From: an uncultured Pelagibacteraceae bacterium
Lineage (GTDB): Bacteria; Pseudomonadota; Alphaproteobacteria; Pelagibacterales; Pelagibacteraceae
Length of the DNA stretch: 64,000 nt
Assembly: GCA_902596205.1 (NCBI GenBank)
Contig: CACJSY010000001.1
Location: 62,001 to 126,000 of the forward strand
Direction: 5' to 3'
The translations under genes and the position numbers were made by a program. The notes below the pieces were generated by a model that was not told the origin of the DNA, searched no databases, and saw nothing but the letters and a program-made list of their open reading frames with translations. Each line of letters starts with the position of its first letter. Within the stretch, counting starts at the first letter, position 1. This document shows, in pieces, positions 52,282 through 61,531 of the stretch.

Positions 52282-53445
52282 ATGAGTGCAATTTTAAATA
52301 CATATAATAGAAAAAAAATTTCATTTACCAAAGGTAAAGGCGCATTTCTTTATGGGACAAATGGCAAAAAATATTTAGATTTTGTTCAAGGGATAGCTGT
52401 AAATTGTTTAGGACATGCTAACAAATATTTAATAAATTCAATCTCAAAGCAATCGAAAAAACTATGGCATGTTTCGAACGCCTTTATAATCCCAGAGCAA
52501 GAAAAATTAGCAAAAAGAATTAAACAGAAAACATTTGCAGATTATGTCACTTTTCAAAATTCTGGAGCTGAAGCCACAGAAGCCGCAATCAAATTTGCAA
52601 GAAGATACTTTTATTCAAAAGGCCAATCAAGAAAGAATAGAATTTTATGTATTAACAATAGTTTTCACGGAAGAACTCTTGCAACAATTTTTGCTAGTAA
52701 CAGCAAAAAAGCAATCGAGGGCTTTGGTCCTAAAGTAGATGGATTTGATCATTTTAATTTTGGAGATCATAAGGGATTAGAAAAAAAAATTACTAGTAGA
52801 ACTGCCGCAATCATGGTTGAAACTATTATGGGTGAGGGTGGTATTAAAGTTATTCCAGATTATTGTTTAGTAGGTCTGAGAAAACTTTGCAACAAAAAGA
52901 AAATTCTATTGATTATGGACGAAGTACAATGTGGAGTAGGCAGAAGTGGAAAATTTTTTGCATTTGAACATGCAAAAATTAAACCTGATATTGTACCTAT
53001 AGCAAAAGGAATAGGAGGAGGGTTCCCCATAGGAGCAGTTCTGGTTAATAAAAAAGTTGCTTCAGGAATGAAACCTGGAACACATGGCTCTACTTTTGGA
53101 GGAAATCCTTTAGCAATGAGTGCTGGAAATGCAGTCATGGATGTAATGTTCAAAAAAGGTTTTCTAAAAAATGTTCATAACAATGGGAATTATTTTTTAA
53201 AAGAGTTAAATAAACTTAAAAGCAAATATCCTAAAATTATAAAAGAAGTCAGAGGTAAAGGATTATTAATTGGGATTTGTGTATTTAAAGATCAAACTAA
53301 ATTTATACAAAAGTTAATAGATAATAACCTTCTTACCGTGAGAGCTGCAGAGAATGTAGTCAGACTTTTGCCTCCTTTAAATGTCACAAAGCAAGAAATT
53401 AACTTAGGATTAAAGATAATAGATAAGGTGTGCAAAAACTATTAA
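52282..53445 (+). CDS. argD: Acetylornithine aminotransferase
   Basis: A 387-residue class III aminotransferase. The PLP lysine lies in the VPIAKGIGGGFPIGA segment, with NSFHGRT and FQNSGAEATEAAIKFAR at the cofactor site. It makes N-acetylornithine and is coupled to argF by TAATG, so the pair is arginine-specific. Confidence 0.92.
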   Translation: MSAILNTYNRKKISFTKGKGAFLYGTNGKKYLDFVQGIAVNCLGHANKYLINSISKQSKKLWHVSNAFIIPEQEKLAKRIKQKTFADYVTFQNSGAEATEAAIKFARRYFYSKGQSRKNRILCINNSFHGRTLATIFASNSKKAIEGFGPKVDGFDHFNFGDHKGLEKKITSRTAAIMVETIMGEGGIKVIPDYCLVGLRKLCNKKKILLIMDEVQCGVGRSGKFFAFEHAKIKPDIVPIAKGIGGGFPIGAVLVNKKVASGMKPGTHGSTFGGNPLAMSAGNAVMDVMFKKGFLKNVHNNGNYFLKELNKLKSKYPKIIKEVRGKGLLIGICVFKDQTKFIQKLIDNNLLTVRAAENVVRLLPPLNVTKQEINLGLKIIDKVCKNY

Positions 53446-54371
53446 TGAAAAATTTTATAAATATAGCTGACCATTCCTCTGGCGATTTAAGAACTATTAT
53501 TGAAGAGGCAAAAGTAAGAAAACTTAAAAGAAAAAATTTAAATAAATCTGCCATGGATGAAGACAAACCCTTTGAGGGTAAATCGATGGCAATGATTTTT
53601 GAAAAACCTTCAACAAGAACAAGAATGTCTTTTGATATCGCAGTTAAACAGTTAGGTGGATCATCCATTATTCTAAATCCTGAAGGAATTCATTATGGAA
53701 AAGGGGAAGAGTCTCTCAAAGATACAGCAAAAGTTTTAACTGAATATGTAGATATTGTTATGTTAAGAACTTCGTCTCACAAGAATTTAGAAGAGTTCGG
53801 TAAATATTTAGGTATTCCTATAATTAATGGTTTATCCGATTTAAGTCATCCCTGCCAAATCATGTCAGATATTTTAACCTACGAAGAAAGCAACGGATCT
53901 ATTACAGGTAAGACAGTTTCTTGGTTGGGAGATGGTAATAACAACATGTCTAATTCTTTAATCGAAGCTGCAGGGAAATTTGATTTTAATTTAAAAATCG
54001 GTTGTCCGAAAAAATACTCACCAAATAAAAAGATATTAAGTTGGGCAAAAAAAAATAAAGTGAGTTTAATTATTACATCAAAACCAGATGAGGCTATTAA
54101 AAACTCAGATTGTGTGATGACTGACAAATGGGTTTCAATGAATGATAAAGTAAATAAAAAGTCTAAGAAAAAAACTCTAAAGCCATTTCAAGTAAATGAA
54201 AAATTAATGTTAAAAGCAAAATCAGATGCAATTTTTATGCATTGTCTTCCTGTAGGCAGAGGAGAAGAAGTTACCGATAAGGTTATTGATGGAAAACAAT
54301 CTGTTGTTTGGAGACAGGCTCTAAATAGAGTTCACGCTCAAAAGAGTATTATTAATTGGTGTATCGATTAA
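53445..54371 (+). CDS. argF: Ornithine carbamoyltransferase
   Basis: A 308-residue enzyme of arginine synthesis. Carbamoyl phosphate is bound by KPSTRTRMSF, and the ornithine site by HCLPVGRG. The start at 53445 overlaps the argD stop. The C-terminal end overlaps the opposite cytochrome gene by 4 bases. Confidence 0.95.
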   Translation: MKNFINIADHSSGDLRTIIEEAKVRKLKRKNLNKSAMDEDKPFEGKSMAMIFEKPSTRTRMSFDIAVKQLGGSSIILNPEGIHYGKGEESLKDTAKVLTEYVDIVMLRTSSHKNLEEFGKYLGIPIINGLSDLSHPCQIMSDILTYEESNGSITGKTVSWLGDGNNNMSNSLIEAAGKFDFNLKIGCPKKYSPNKKILSWAKKNKVSLIITSKPDEAIKNSDCVMTDKWVSMNDKVNKKSKKKTLKPFQVNEKLMLKAKSDAIFMHCLPVGRGEEVTDKVIDGKQSVVWRQALNRVHAQKSIINWCID

Positions 54372-54913
54372 GGTAATGGTTTTGGGCTACTACTTTTTGA
54401 ATTCATAAACAAAATTACGGAAGCCCTATCTTTTTCTTTTCTCAGACCAGCAAAAGCCATCTTAGTTCCTTTTATGTATGCTTGAGGTTTAATTAAATAA
54501 CTGTTCATTTCTTCAAAAGACCATTCTTTCCCATAAGCTATCATTGCTTTAGAATATTTATAATCACTTATGGACCCTGCAGTTCTGCCAATCACACCCC
54601 AAAGATTAGGACCAATCATATTTTTTCCACCATCAGCTATTTGATGACAAGCTGTACATTTTTTAAAAACTTTTTCACCATGAGATAAATCTCCCATAGC
54701 CAAGAGAGCTTTAATATCTACAGCTTGCACAACCTTAGTTTCTTTCTCTGTAGAAACTCCAGTTGTAGCAACTTCTAAACCTTCGATTTTGTAAGCTGAC
54801 TCTTTTGGTTTCTCAACGTAAAATAAAATGTCAGCAAATTTCCCTATTCCAATCACAATTAGTGCAGTAAGGAGAACTGCCGCAATAATTTTATTTATTT
54901 CAAAACTGTCCAT
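54368..54913 (-). CDS. Membrane-anchored cytochrome c (CycM-like)
   Basis: A 181-residue cytochrome with an uncleaved N-terminal anchor (about 10-31). The heme motif CTACH lies at 86-90 and the distal methionine in GTKMAFAG. It is of the mitochondrial-like type used between bc1 complex and cytochrome oxidase in alphaproteobacteria. It converges on argF and faces kdsB over 93 bases. Confidence 0.9.
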   Translation of the reverse strand: MDSFEINKIIAAVLLTALIVIGIGKFADILFYVEKPKESAYKIEGLEVATTGVSTEKETKVVQAVDIKALLAMGDLSHGEKVFKKCTACHQIADGGKNMIGPNLWGVIGRTAGSISDYKYSKAMIAYGKEWSFEEMNSYLIKPQAYIKGTKMAFAGLRKEKDRASVILFMNSKSSSPKPLP

Positions 54914-55006
54914 AATTTTGATAGATACTTAGTTGACGTATAGCACGACTTTTGAAAAAAAACTTTAAATTACTCAATTTTTTTTGCGTCTTTGGGACGC
55001 ATAATT

Positions 55007-55744
55007 ATGAATAAAACTGCAATAATAATACCTACTAGATTAAAAGCTTCGAGACTTCCAAATAAGCCATTAGAGCTAATAAATAATAAAGAGATGATTC
55101 TTCATGTCTACGAGGCTGCAAAAAAAACTAATTCTGGTGAAGTTTATGTTGCTACTCCTGATAAAAAAATTATTGAACTAATAAGCAACAATGGTGGAAA
55201 AGCAATTCTTACATCTTCAGAGCATCAAACTGGTACTGACAGGATTTATGAAGTTTTCAAAGATCATCTAAATAGTGAGCCTAACACAATTGTAAATTTG
55301 CAGGGAGATATGCCAAATATTGATCCTACATCTATAACTGAATTGATATCTTACATGGATAAAAAAAATTGTGATATTGGAACATTAGCGAGCTCTTTCG
55401 CTTCAAAAACAGAATTAGTAGACGAAAACAATGTAAAAGTTGCTGTCAAAAATGAGCTCTCAAATAATCAATACGACCAAGCAATTGACTTTTTTAGAAT
55501 AGATACAAAAAAACATAAAAATTTTTATCATCACGTCGGTATTTATGCCTTTACTAGCGAAGCTTTAGTAAGATATGTAGGGCTTAAAAGATCAAGACTT
55601 GAAATAGAGAGAAAGTTGGAGCAAATGAGAGCTTTGGAAAATTCAATGACAATCCATGTCGGGTATATTAATTCATCTCCTTTAAGTGTTGATACCAATG
55701 TTGATTTAATGGAAGTAAGAAAGATAATGAAAAAAGATGAGTAA
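55007..55744 (+). CDS. kdsB: CMP-KDO synthetase
   Basis: A 245-residue nucleotidyltransferase that activates KDO for LPS. It has the start MNKTAIIIPTRLKASRLPNKP and GGKAILTSSEHQTGTDRIYE. The ATG at 55007 is preferred over the TTG at 54992 by family length. It overlaps pheA by 8 bases. The window also has kdsD. Confidence 0.94.
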   Translation: MNKTAIIIPTRLKASRLPNKPLELINNKEMILHVYEAAKKTNSGEVYVATPDKKIIELISNNGGKAILTSSEHQTGTDRIYEVFKDHLNSEPNTIVNLQGDMPNIDPTSITELISYMDKKNCDIGTLASSFASKTELVDENNVKVAVKNELSNNQYDQAIDFFRIDTKKHKNFYHHVGIYAFTSEALVRYVGLKRSRLEIERKLEQMRALENSMTIHVGYINSSPLSVDTNVDLMEVRKIMKKDE

Positions 55745-56579
55745 AATTAAAATAGCCATACAAGGTGAGCTAGGAGCTTATTCCCATATTGCTGTAGAAA
55801 GACTTTATAAAAATGCAGAAATAAAAACTTGCGCGACTTTTGAAGAAACTTTTAAACAGGCCTACAATGACTCCGATTATAAAATTGTAATTCCCATTGA
55901 AAATTCTTTAGCTGGAAGAGTTGCAGACATTCATTATCTATTACCTAAATATAAGTTGCAAATTCATGGAGAATATTTTTTACCAGTAGAACATAATCTT
56001 TTAGGAAAAAAAGAAGCGACAATGGAGGATATTAAATATGTAAGAAGTCATGCCCAAGCTATTAGCCAATGTCAAAAAATAATTACAGAAAAAAATTTTC
56101 AATCTATTATTTCAGTAGATACAGCAGGATCTGCTAAGGATTTAGCAGAAGGAAAAGATAAAACTATAGCTGCAATTGCGTCTGACTTGTCTGCAAAAAT
56201 GTATGATCTAAAAATATTAAAAAAAAATATCGAAGATGATAAAGGAAATGTTACTAGATTTTTAATTATGGGAAAAAATATAGAACAACCAGAATATGAT
56301 AAAAATAAGAAATATATCACTAGCTGTATATTTAGAGTGAAAAGTGAACCATCAGCACTTTATAAATGTCTAGGAGGCTTTGCGACTAATCAAGTTAATC
56401 TAACAAAGCTGGAGAGTTTTTCAGTGAAAAATACTTTTGATCAAGCAAATTTTTATCTTGATCTTGAGGGCCATCTAGAGCAATTCGGAGTAAAAAAGGC
56501 ACTTGAGGAACTTGGTTTTCATACTGAAACTTTAGATATCTTAGGAGTGTACGAATCTTCAGAATTTAGGCAAAAATAG
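55737..56579 (+). CDS. pheA: Prephenate dehydratase
   Basis: A 280-residue monofunctional enzyme of phenylalanine synthesis. It opens KIAIQGELGAYSHIAVE, has the NVTRFLIMGK segment for the catalytic T-R-F motif, and the regulatory ACT domain (about 185-275). No chorismate mutase domain is fused. It is likely inhibited by phenylalanine through the ACT domain. Confidence 0.94.
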   Translation: MSKIKIAIQGELGAYSHIAVERLYKNAEIKTCATFEETFKQAYNDSDYKIVIPIENSLAGRVADIHYLLPKYKLQIHGEYFLPVEHNLLGKKEATMEDIKYVRSHAQAISQCQKIITEKNFQSIISVDTAGSAKDLAEGKDKTIAAIASDLSAKMYDLKILKKNIEDDKGNVTRFLIMGKNIEQPEYDKNKKYITSCIFRVKSEPSALYKCLGGFATNQVNLTKLESFSVKNTFDQANFYLDLEGHLEQFGVKKALEELGFHTETLDILGVYESSEFRQK

Positions 56580-56601
56580 TCCACAAAACTGAAATCTTGT
56601 C

Positions 56602-56631
56602 TTGTGGTATTTAAATTGATCTTGATATACT
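56602..56631 (+). promoter_or_regulatory. Promoter of ffs
   Basis: TTGTGG (56602-56607) and TATACT (56626-56631) lie 18 bases apart. Transcription should begin about 7 bases downstream at 56638, the exact first base of the SRP RNA stem. A good positional fit. Confidence 0.65.
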
Positions 56632-56637
56632 CATATT

Positions 56638-56727
56638 GAGGTTGGCATCAGGTGGATGTTTCATAAACCCGGTCAGGTCTGAAAAGAAGCAGCCGTAGTG
56701 AAAATTATTCAGGTTGTTGCCTGCCTC
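56638..56727 (+). ncRNA. ffs: Signal recognition particle RNA (4.5S)
   Basis: The conserved core GGTCAGGTCTGAAAAGAAGC at about 56671-56690, followed by AGCC, corresponds to the 4.5S domain IV, with a GAAA tetraloop in place of GGAA. The ends GAGG and GGCA pair with TGCC and CCTC, defining the 90-base molecule. It binds Ffh for membrane protein targeting. It ends 6 bases before dnaX. Confidence 0.92.
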
Positions 56728-56733
56728 TTTAAA

Positions 56734-58407
56734 ATGACAAATAAAATTTTAGCACTTAAGTATAGACCTCAAGAATTCAAAGATTTAATTGGTCAGGAAG
56801 TAATGGTGCAGACAATTACCAATGCAATAAAGTTGGGAAAGACTCCGAATGCATATTTACTAACTGGCATAAGAGGTGTTGGAAAAACGACAACAGCTAG
56901 ATTGATTGCAAAGGCATTAAATTGCCCGAAAAACGAAGACCCGAAAATCTTATGCTCTGGAGAAAAATTCTGCCCGACTTGTCAAGAAATCATTAATTCA
57001 AATCATATCGATATTTTAGAAATGGATGCCGCATCTAAAACTGGAATAGACGATATTAGAGAATTAATTGAAAATTCTAAATACAGCCCTACAAGTGCAA
57101 AATTTAAAATATTTATAATAGATGAAGTTCACATGCTTTCAAAACAGGCATTTAACGGCTTACTCAAAACTTTAGAAGAGCCACCTCCAAGTCTGAAGTT
57201 TATTTTAGCGACAACAGAGGTTAGAAAAATTCCTGTTACTATTTTATCTAGATGTCAGAGGTTTGATTTGAGAAGAGTAAGCGTAGATTTACTTTGTGAA
57301 CATCTTCAGAAAATTGCTGTTAAAGAAAAAGGAAACATTTCAGAAGATGCAATAAAATTAATCGCACGAACTTCAGAGGGTTCAGTTAGGGACTCTGTTT
57401 CTCTCTTGGATAGAGCATTAATTTCTCAATCAATAAATCAAAATAAGAAGATTACAGAGCCAGAGGTTAGACAAATGTTAGGTTTAGCGGATAAAAGTAA
57501 AATTATTTCTTTATTCAAGGAGGTCTTAAGTGGCAATGAAAAAGATGCTTTAAATCTATTAAGTGAGCTTATTAATGATGGCTTGGACGCAAAAAATTTT
57601 TTAAATGATATTTTAGAAGTTTTATATCTATTTAGTCGAAGAATAAGCTTAGGATCCATTGAAAAAGACATGTCAGTTTCGGAGTCAGAAGTTGAGATGA
57701 TTGATAAATATTCCAAGAACTTGGACATGCAAGATATAGGATTGTTTTGGCAACTCACTGTTAAAACTATTGAAGATTTAAGAGTAATTGGTAATGAAAA
57801 TTTAACTTTAGAAATGTATCTAATACAAATGACCCATTTAAAAAATATAGGATCAAAACACGAAATCTCAAATTTAGAAAGTACCAATAATCAATTATCA
57901 AACGAAAGTTTAATAGGAAAAAAAATAGATGATAAATCATCAGAAGCCAACATTCCCAACCAGATTAAAAATCAACTTAAAAATATAAATCAAATTAAAG
58001 CACATCCAACAAAAAATTTACTAAAGAAAAATCTAGATACTAAAATTGATATAACAAGTTTTCAGGATTTAATTGACCAAGCTAATAAAGAAAAGGAGAT
58101 AGAACTAAAGTACGATCTTGAGAGAAATGTTAAATTGGTAAGCTTCAATAAAGGAAAAATTGATATTAGTTTCAATGAAAAGTTGAATAAGAATTTTATC
58201 AAAAACCTTTCAGAAAAATTACTTTCATGGACTGGTGAAAGATGGATTATTTCTTTAAGTAAAAATGATAATGCAAAAAGTATTCACGAAATGAACTTAG
58301 AAGAGAAGAATAGCAAAATAGAAGAATATAAGAAAACAAAAATAGCCCAAGACATTCAAAGAGTGTTCCCGGATGCAAAATTAATTGATTTTAAAGAAGA
58401 GGATTAA
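56734..58407 (+). CDS. dnaX: DNA polymerase III subunits gamma/tau
   Basis: A 557-residue clamp-loader ATPase. Walker A is GIRGVGKTT at 45-53, four cysteines form the zinc module (CPKNED... CSGEKFCPTC), and DEVHMLS and the arginine-finger region SRCQRFDLRR follow. Domain III ends near 370, and a weakly conserved tau-like tail continues. The ATG at 56734 is 6 bases after ffs. An A8 run at codons 395-398 could allow slippage to a short gamma-like product. Confidence 0.94.
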   Translation: MTNKILALKYRPQEFKDLIGQEVMVQTITNAIKLGKTPNAYLLTGIRGVGKTTTARLIAKALNCPKNEDPKILCSGEKFCPTCQEIINSNHIDILEMDAASKTGIDDIRELIENSKYSPTSAKFKIFIIDEVHMLSKQAFNGLLKTLEEPPPSLKFILATTEVRKIPVTILSRCQRFDLRRVSVDLLCEHLQKIAVKEKGNISEDAIKLIARTSEGSVRDSVSLLDRALISQSINQNKKITEPEVRQMLGLADKSKIISLFKEVLSGNEKDALNLLSELINDGLDAKNFLNDILEVLYLFSRRISLGSIEKDMSVSESEVEMIDKYSKNLDMQDIGLFWQLTVKTIEDLRVIGNENLTLEMYLIQMTHLKNIGSKHEISNLESTNNQLSNESLIGKKIDDKSSEANIPNQIKNQLKNINQIKAHPTKNLLKKNLDTKIDITSFQDLIDQANKEKEIELKYDLERNVKLVSFNKGKIDISFNEKLNKNFIKNLSEKLLSWTGERWIISLSKNDNAKSIHEMNLEEKNSKIEEYKKTKIAQDIQRVFPDAKLIDFKEED

Positions 58408-58728
58408 ATGACAAATTTTTCTGACATGTTATCCAAAGCAAAGGCCATGCAAGAGAAAATGAAAGAAGTTCAAGATCAAATTAAAAAGATCGAAGTAGAA
58501 GGAGAAGCTGGCGGAAATCTCGTTAAAGTAATTTTATCAGGTGACTATGAACTTAAATCAATAACTATTAGTGACCAAGCAAAAAAAGAAAGTCAGGAAA
58601 TTATTAATGATCTGATAATAGCTGCCTATAACAATGCTAAAGAAAACTTAAAAAAGAAATCTACCGAAGAACTTTCTAAGGTAACTGGAGGACTTAATTT
58701 ACCCCCAGATTTTAAACTCCCTTTTTAA
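58408..58728 (+). CDS. YbaB/EbfC nucleoid-associated protein
   Basis: A 106-residue DNA-binding protein of the YbaB/EbfC family, MLSKAKAMQEKMKEVQDQIKK with GEAGGNLVKV. It forms dimers with the fold of tweezers around DNA. The dnaX-ybaB-recR order is the usual one. The start is 1 base after the dnaX stop, and the recR gene overlaps its stop by one base. Confidence 0.95.
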   Translation: MTNFSDMLSKAKAMQEKMKEVQDQIKKIEVEGEAGGNLVKVILSGDYELKSITISDQAKKESQEIINDLIIAAYNNAKENLKKKSTEELSKVTGGLNLPPDFKLPF

Positions 58729-59333
58729 TGGACAACGATATTCCAGAAATAAAAGAGTTAATCCAGCAATTTTCAAAATTGCCTGGCTTAGGACCTAAAT
58801 CAGCGAAAAGAATAATTCTAAAATTAATAAATAATAAAGATAATATGGTGAAGCCCTTAGCCAAATCTTTAGCCCAAGTTTACAAAAAAGTAGTAAGATG
58901 TATAGACTGTGGAAATTTAAAAATCATTGACAAAGTTTGTATTTGTTCATCAGATAATTCATATGACAAAATTTGTGTAGTTGAAAATCTTGCTGATATG
59001 TGGGTTATAGATTCTGCTAATATTTATAAAGGTCATTACCACATTTTGGGTGGTACATTAAATTCAAATGAAAATTACGAACAAAAAAACCTTTTAATTA
59101 ATTCGCTAGTAAAAAGAATAAAAAAAAATAATTTGAAAGAAGTTATTATCGCCACAAGTGCTACAGTAGAAGGGCAAACTACCGCTCATTATATTGAAGA
59201 TACGATTAAAAACGGCAAATTAAAAATAACTAAATTAGCTCAAGGTTTGCCAGTAGGTGGTGAAATTGAACAATTGGATGATGGAACACTATTTTCAGCT
59301 TTTAAAAATAGAGTTCCTGTAACTGGAAGTTAA
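58728..59333 (+). CDS. recR: Recombination protein RecR
   Basis: A 201-residue protein: helix-hairpin-helix ([12 protein letters not shown]), zinc finger with CIDC and CIC, and a Toprim domain starting [10 protein letters not shown]. It helps load RecA at gaps with RecF/RecO. Its stop overlaps the opposite glcB gene by 4 bases. Confidence 0.96.
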   Translation: MDNDIPEIKELIQQFSKLPGLGPKSAKRIILKLINNKDNMVKPLAKSLAQVYKKVVRCIDCGNLKIIDKVCICSSDNSYDKICVVENLADMWVIDSANIYKGHYHILGGTLNSNENYEQKNLLINSLVKRIKKNNLKEVIIATSATVEGQTTAHYIEDTIKNGKLKITKLAQGLPVGGEIEQLDDGTLFSAFKNRVPVTGS

Positions 59334-61474
59334 TTATTTTTTTTTCTCTCAAGTCTTTTTTGATGCAATAGAGGTTCTGTATAACCCGAGGGTTGATCTT
59401 TACCTTTAAAAACAAGGTCACAGGCAGCAGAAAATGCTACTGATTTATCAAAATTATCTGACATTTTTTGATAATTTAAATCATTTTTGTTTTGTTCATC
59501 AACTATTTTAGCCATTTTTTTCATGACCTCCATGACCTGATCTTTTTTACAAATTCCATGATGCAACCAATTTGCTATGTGTTGAGAAGAAATTCTAAGT
59601 GTGGCTCTGTCTTCCATCAAACCCACATTATTAATATCTGGAACTTTTGAACAACCTACCCCTTGATTTATCCATCTCACAACATACCCTAAAATTCCTT
59701 GAGCATTATTTTCTAACTCACGATTTATGTCATCTAATGCCCAGTTAGGCCTATCAGCTTTTGGAATTTCTAGTATATTTTCTAATTGCGCTTTACTTCT
59801 AGATTTAATTTTGTTTTGTACGTTAAATACATTCACCTTATGATAATGTATCGAATGTAGTGTAGCTGCTGTGGGTGAAGGAACCCAGGCGCAGTTTGCA
59901 CCAGATTTCGGATGACCAATTTTTTGTTCCATCATATTTGCCATCTGATCTGGCATAGCCCACATACCCTTGCCAATTTGAGCTCTTCCTGAAAAGCCAC
60001 AACTTAATCCAACATCTACGTTCCAGTTCTCGTAAGTCTCTAACCAAGTTGATTTTTTCATATCTCCCTTAAAAATCATTGGTCCAGCTTCAAATGAGGT
60101 ATGCATTTCATCTCCTGTTCGATCTAGGAATCCTGTATTGATAAACACAATTCTATTTTTCACTTGTCTTATACACTCTTTTAAATTGACTGTGGTTCTT
60201 CTCTCTTCATCCATTATTCCAACTTTTATTGAATTTTTTTCAATTCCTAGAGCTTCTTCAACCTTGCCAAAAAGTGAATTTGTGAAAGCAACTTCCTCTG
60301 GACCATGCATTTTTGGCTTTACAATGTAAACAGATCCAGTCCTTGAATTTTTTTTATTTTTGAAATCATGTAAAGCACAAAGTGTTGCAATAAACGCGTC
60401 CATTATACCCTCAGGTATTTCTGAACCATCTTTTAACAGAATTGAAGGATTAGTCATTAAATGTCCTACGTTACGATTAAGCAATAAAGCCCTTCCATGC
60501 AAAATTAATTTTTCCCCATCTTTGGATATGTAATGTCGATCTGGATTTAATTTTCTTGTAAATTTTTTTCCTTCTTTCTCTATATCTGCAGTTAAGTCAC
60601 CCTTCATTAAACCTAACCAGTTCCTATAACATTTAACTTTATCTTCAGCATCAACAGCTGCAACTGAGTCTTCATTATCAATAATTGTTGAAATTGCAGA
60701 CTCGACTATAATATCAGAAATAGAGGCTTTATCATATTTTCCAACCGTATGATTTGGATCGATTACAATCTCAATATGAAGATTATTGTTTTTTAATAAT
60801 ATTGAGCTTGGCTTATCTGTCTGCCCAGTAAAACCTATAAATTGGTTTTTACTTTTTAGATTTTTTTTATCTTTGCCATCTGTTAAAACTAATTCTCTAT
60901 TTTGAATTTTAATTTCTGAAACTTCATTCCAATTAAGATCATTAATTGGTGCTATTTCATCTAAAAATTTTCTTACATATTCGATAACTTTGTCAGCTCT
61001 TTTCTCATTAAAATCTTTAAATTTTTCTCCAGGAATTACATCTGTTCCGTAAAGTGCGTCATACAAACTACCCCAACGAGCATTAGCAGCATTTAATGCG
61101 TATCTAGCATTATCTACTGGAACAACTAGTTGTGGACCCGCTATAGATGAAATTTCAGCATCAACTTTATCTGTTTCAATGCTGAAGTCATCTTTTTCTT
61201 CAACAATATAAGAAATAGATTTTAGGAACTTTGTATATTCTTTTTTATTTAATTCTTTACCGGCGTTTTGTTTGTGCCAATCATCAATTTTATTTTGAAT
61301 ATTTTCTCTTTTTTCAATTAAATTTTTATTAATCGGAGCAAGCTCATGCACAGTCTTTTCAAAATTATTCCAAAATTCCTCTATTTTGATACCTGTTCCG
61401 GGTATGGCTTCATTATTTATAAAATCAAACAGCTTTGAACTTATTTTAAGCCCATTTTTATCTATTAAACTCAT
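59330..61474 (-). CDS. glcB: Malate synthase G
   Basis: A 714-residue malate synthase of isoform G, condensing glyoxylate with acetyl-CoA. It has the G-form length and segments such as [17 protein letters not shown] and [15 protein letters not shown]. It belongs to glyoxylate use; SAR11 cells rely on glycine and glycolate for growth. Only 57 bases separate its start from accA on the other strand, leaving no room for a glycine riboswitch. Confidence 0.95.
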   Translation of the reverse strand: MSLIDKNGLKISSKLFDFINNEAIPGTGIKIEEFWNNFEKTVHELAPINKNLIEKRENIQNKIDDWHKQNAGKELNKKEYTKFLKSISYIVEEKDDFSIETDKVDAEISSIAGPQLVVPVDNARYALNAANARWGSLYDALYGTDVIPGEKFKDFNEKRADKVIEYVRKFLDEIAPINDLNWNEVSEIKIQNRELVLTDGKDKKNLKSKNQFIGFTGQTDKPSSILLKNNNLHIEIVIDPNHTVGKYDKASISDIIVESAISTIIDNEDSVAAVDAEDKVKCYRNWLGLMKGDLTADIEKEGKKFTRKLNPDRHYISKDGEKLILHGRALLLNRNVGHLMTNPSILLKDGSEIPEGIMDAFIATLCALHDFKNKKNSRTGSVYIVKPKMHGPEEVAFTNSLFGKVEEALGIEKNSIKVGIMDEERRTTVNLKECIRQVKNRIVFINTGFLDRTGDEMHTSFEAGPMIFKGDMKKSTWLETYENWNVDVGLSCGFSGRAQIGKGMWAMPDQMANMMEQKIGHPKSGANCAWVPSPTAATLHSIHYHKVNVFNVQNKIKSRSKAQLENILEIPKADRPNWALDDINRELENNAQGILGYVVRWINQGVGCSKVPDINNVGLMEDRATLRISSQHIANWLHHGICKKDQVMEVMKKMAKIVDEQNKNDLNYQKMSDNFDKSVAFSAACDLVFKGKDQPSGYTEPLLHQKRLERKKNN

Positions 61475-61531
61475 GGTGAACCGATCTTTACATTATATTA
61501 TAATATATTAATAGTAGTAATAGTAACCCAT

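Noticed and set aside
57438-57887. 149-codon open frame on the minus strand inside dnaX
   Set aside because: It is an antisense shadow with no ribosome site and a composition of a reversed AT-rich gene; dnaX is well supported.
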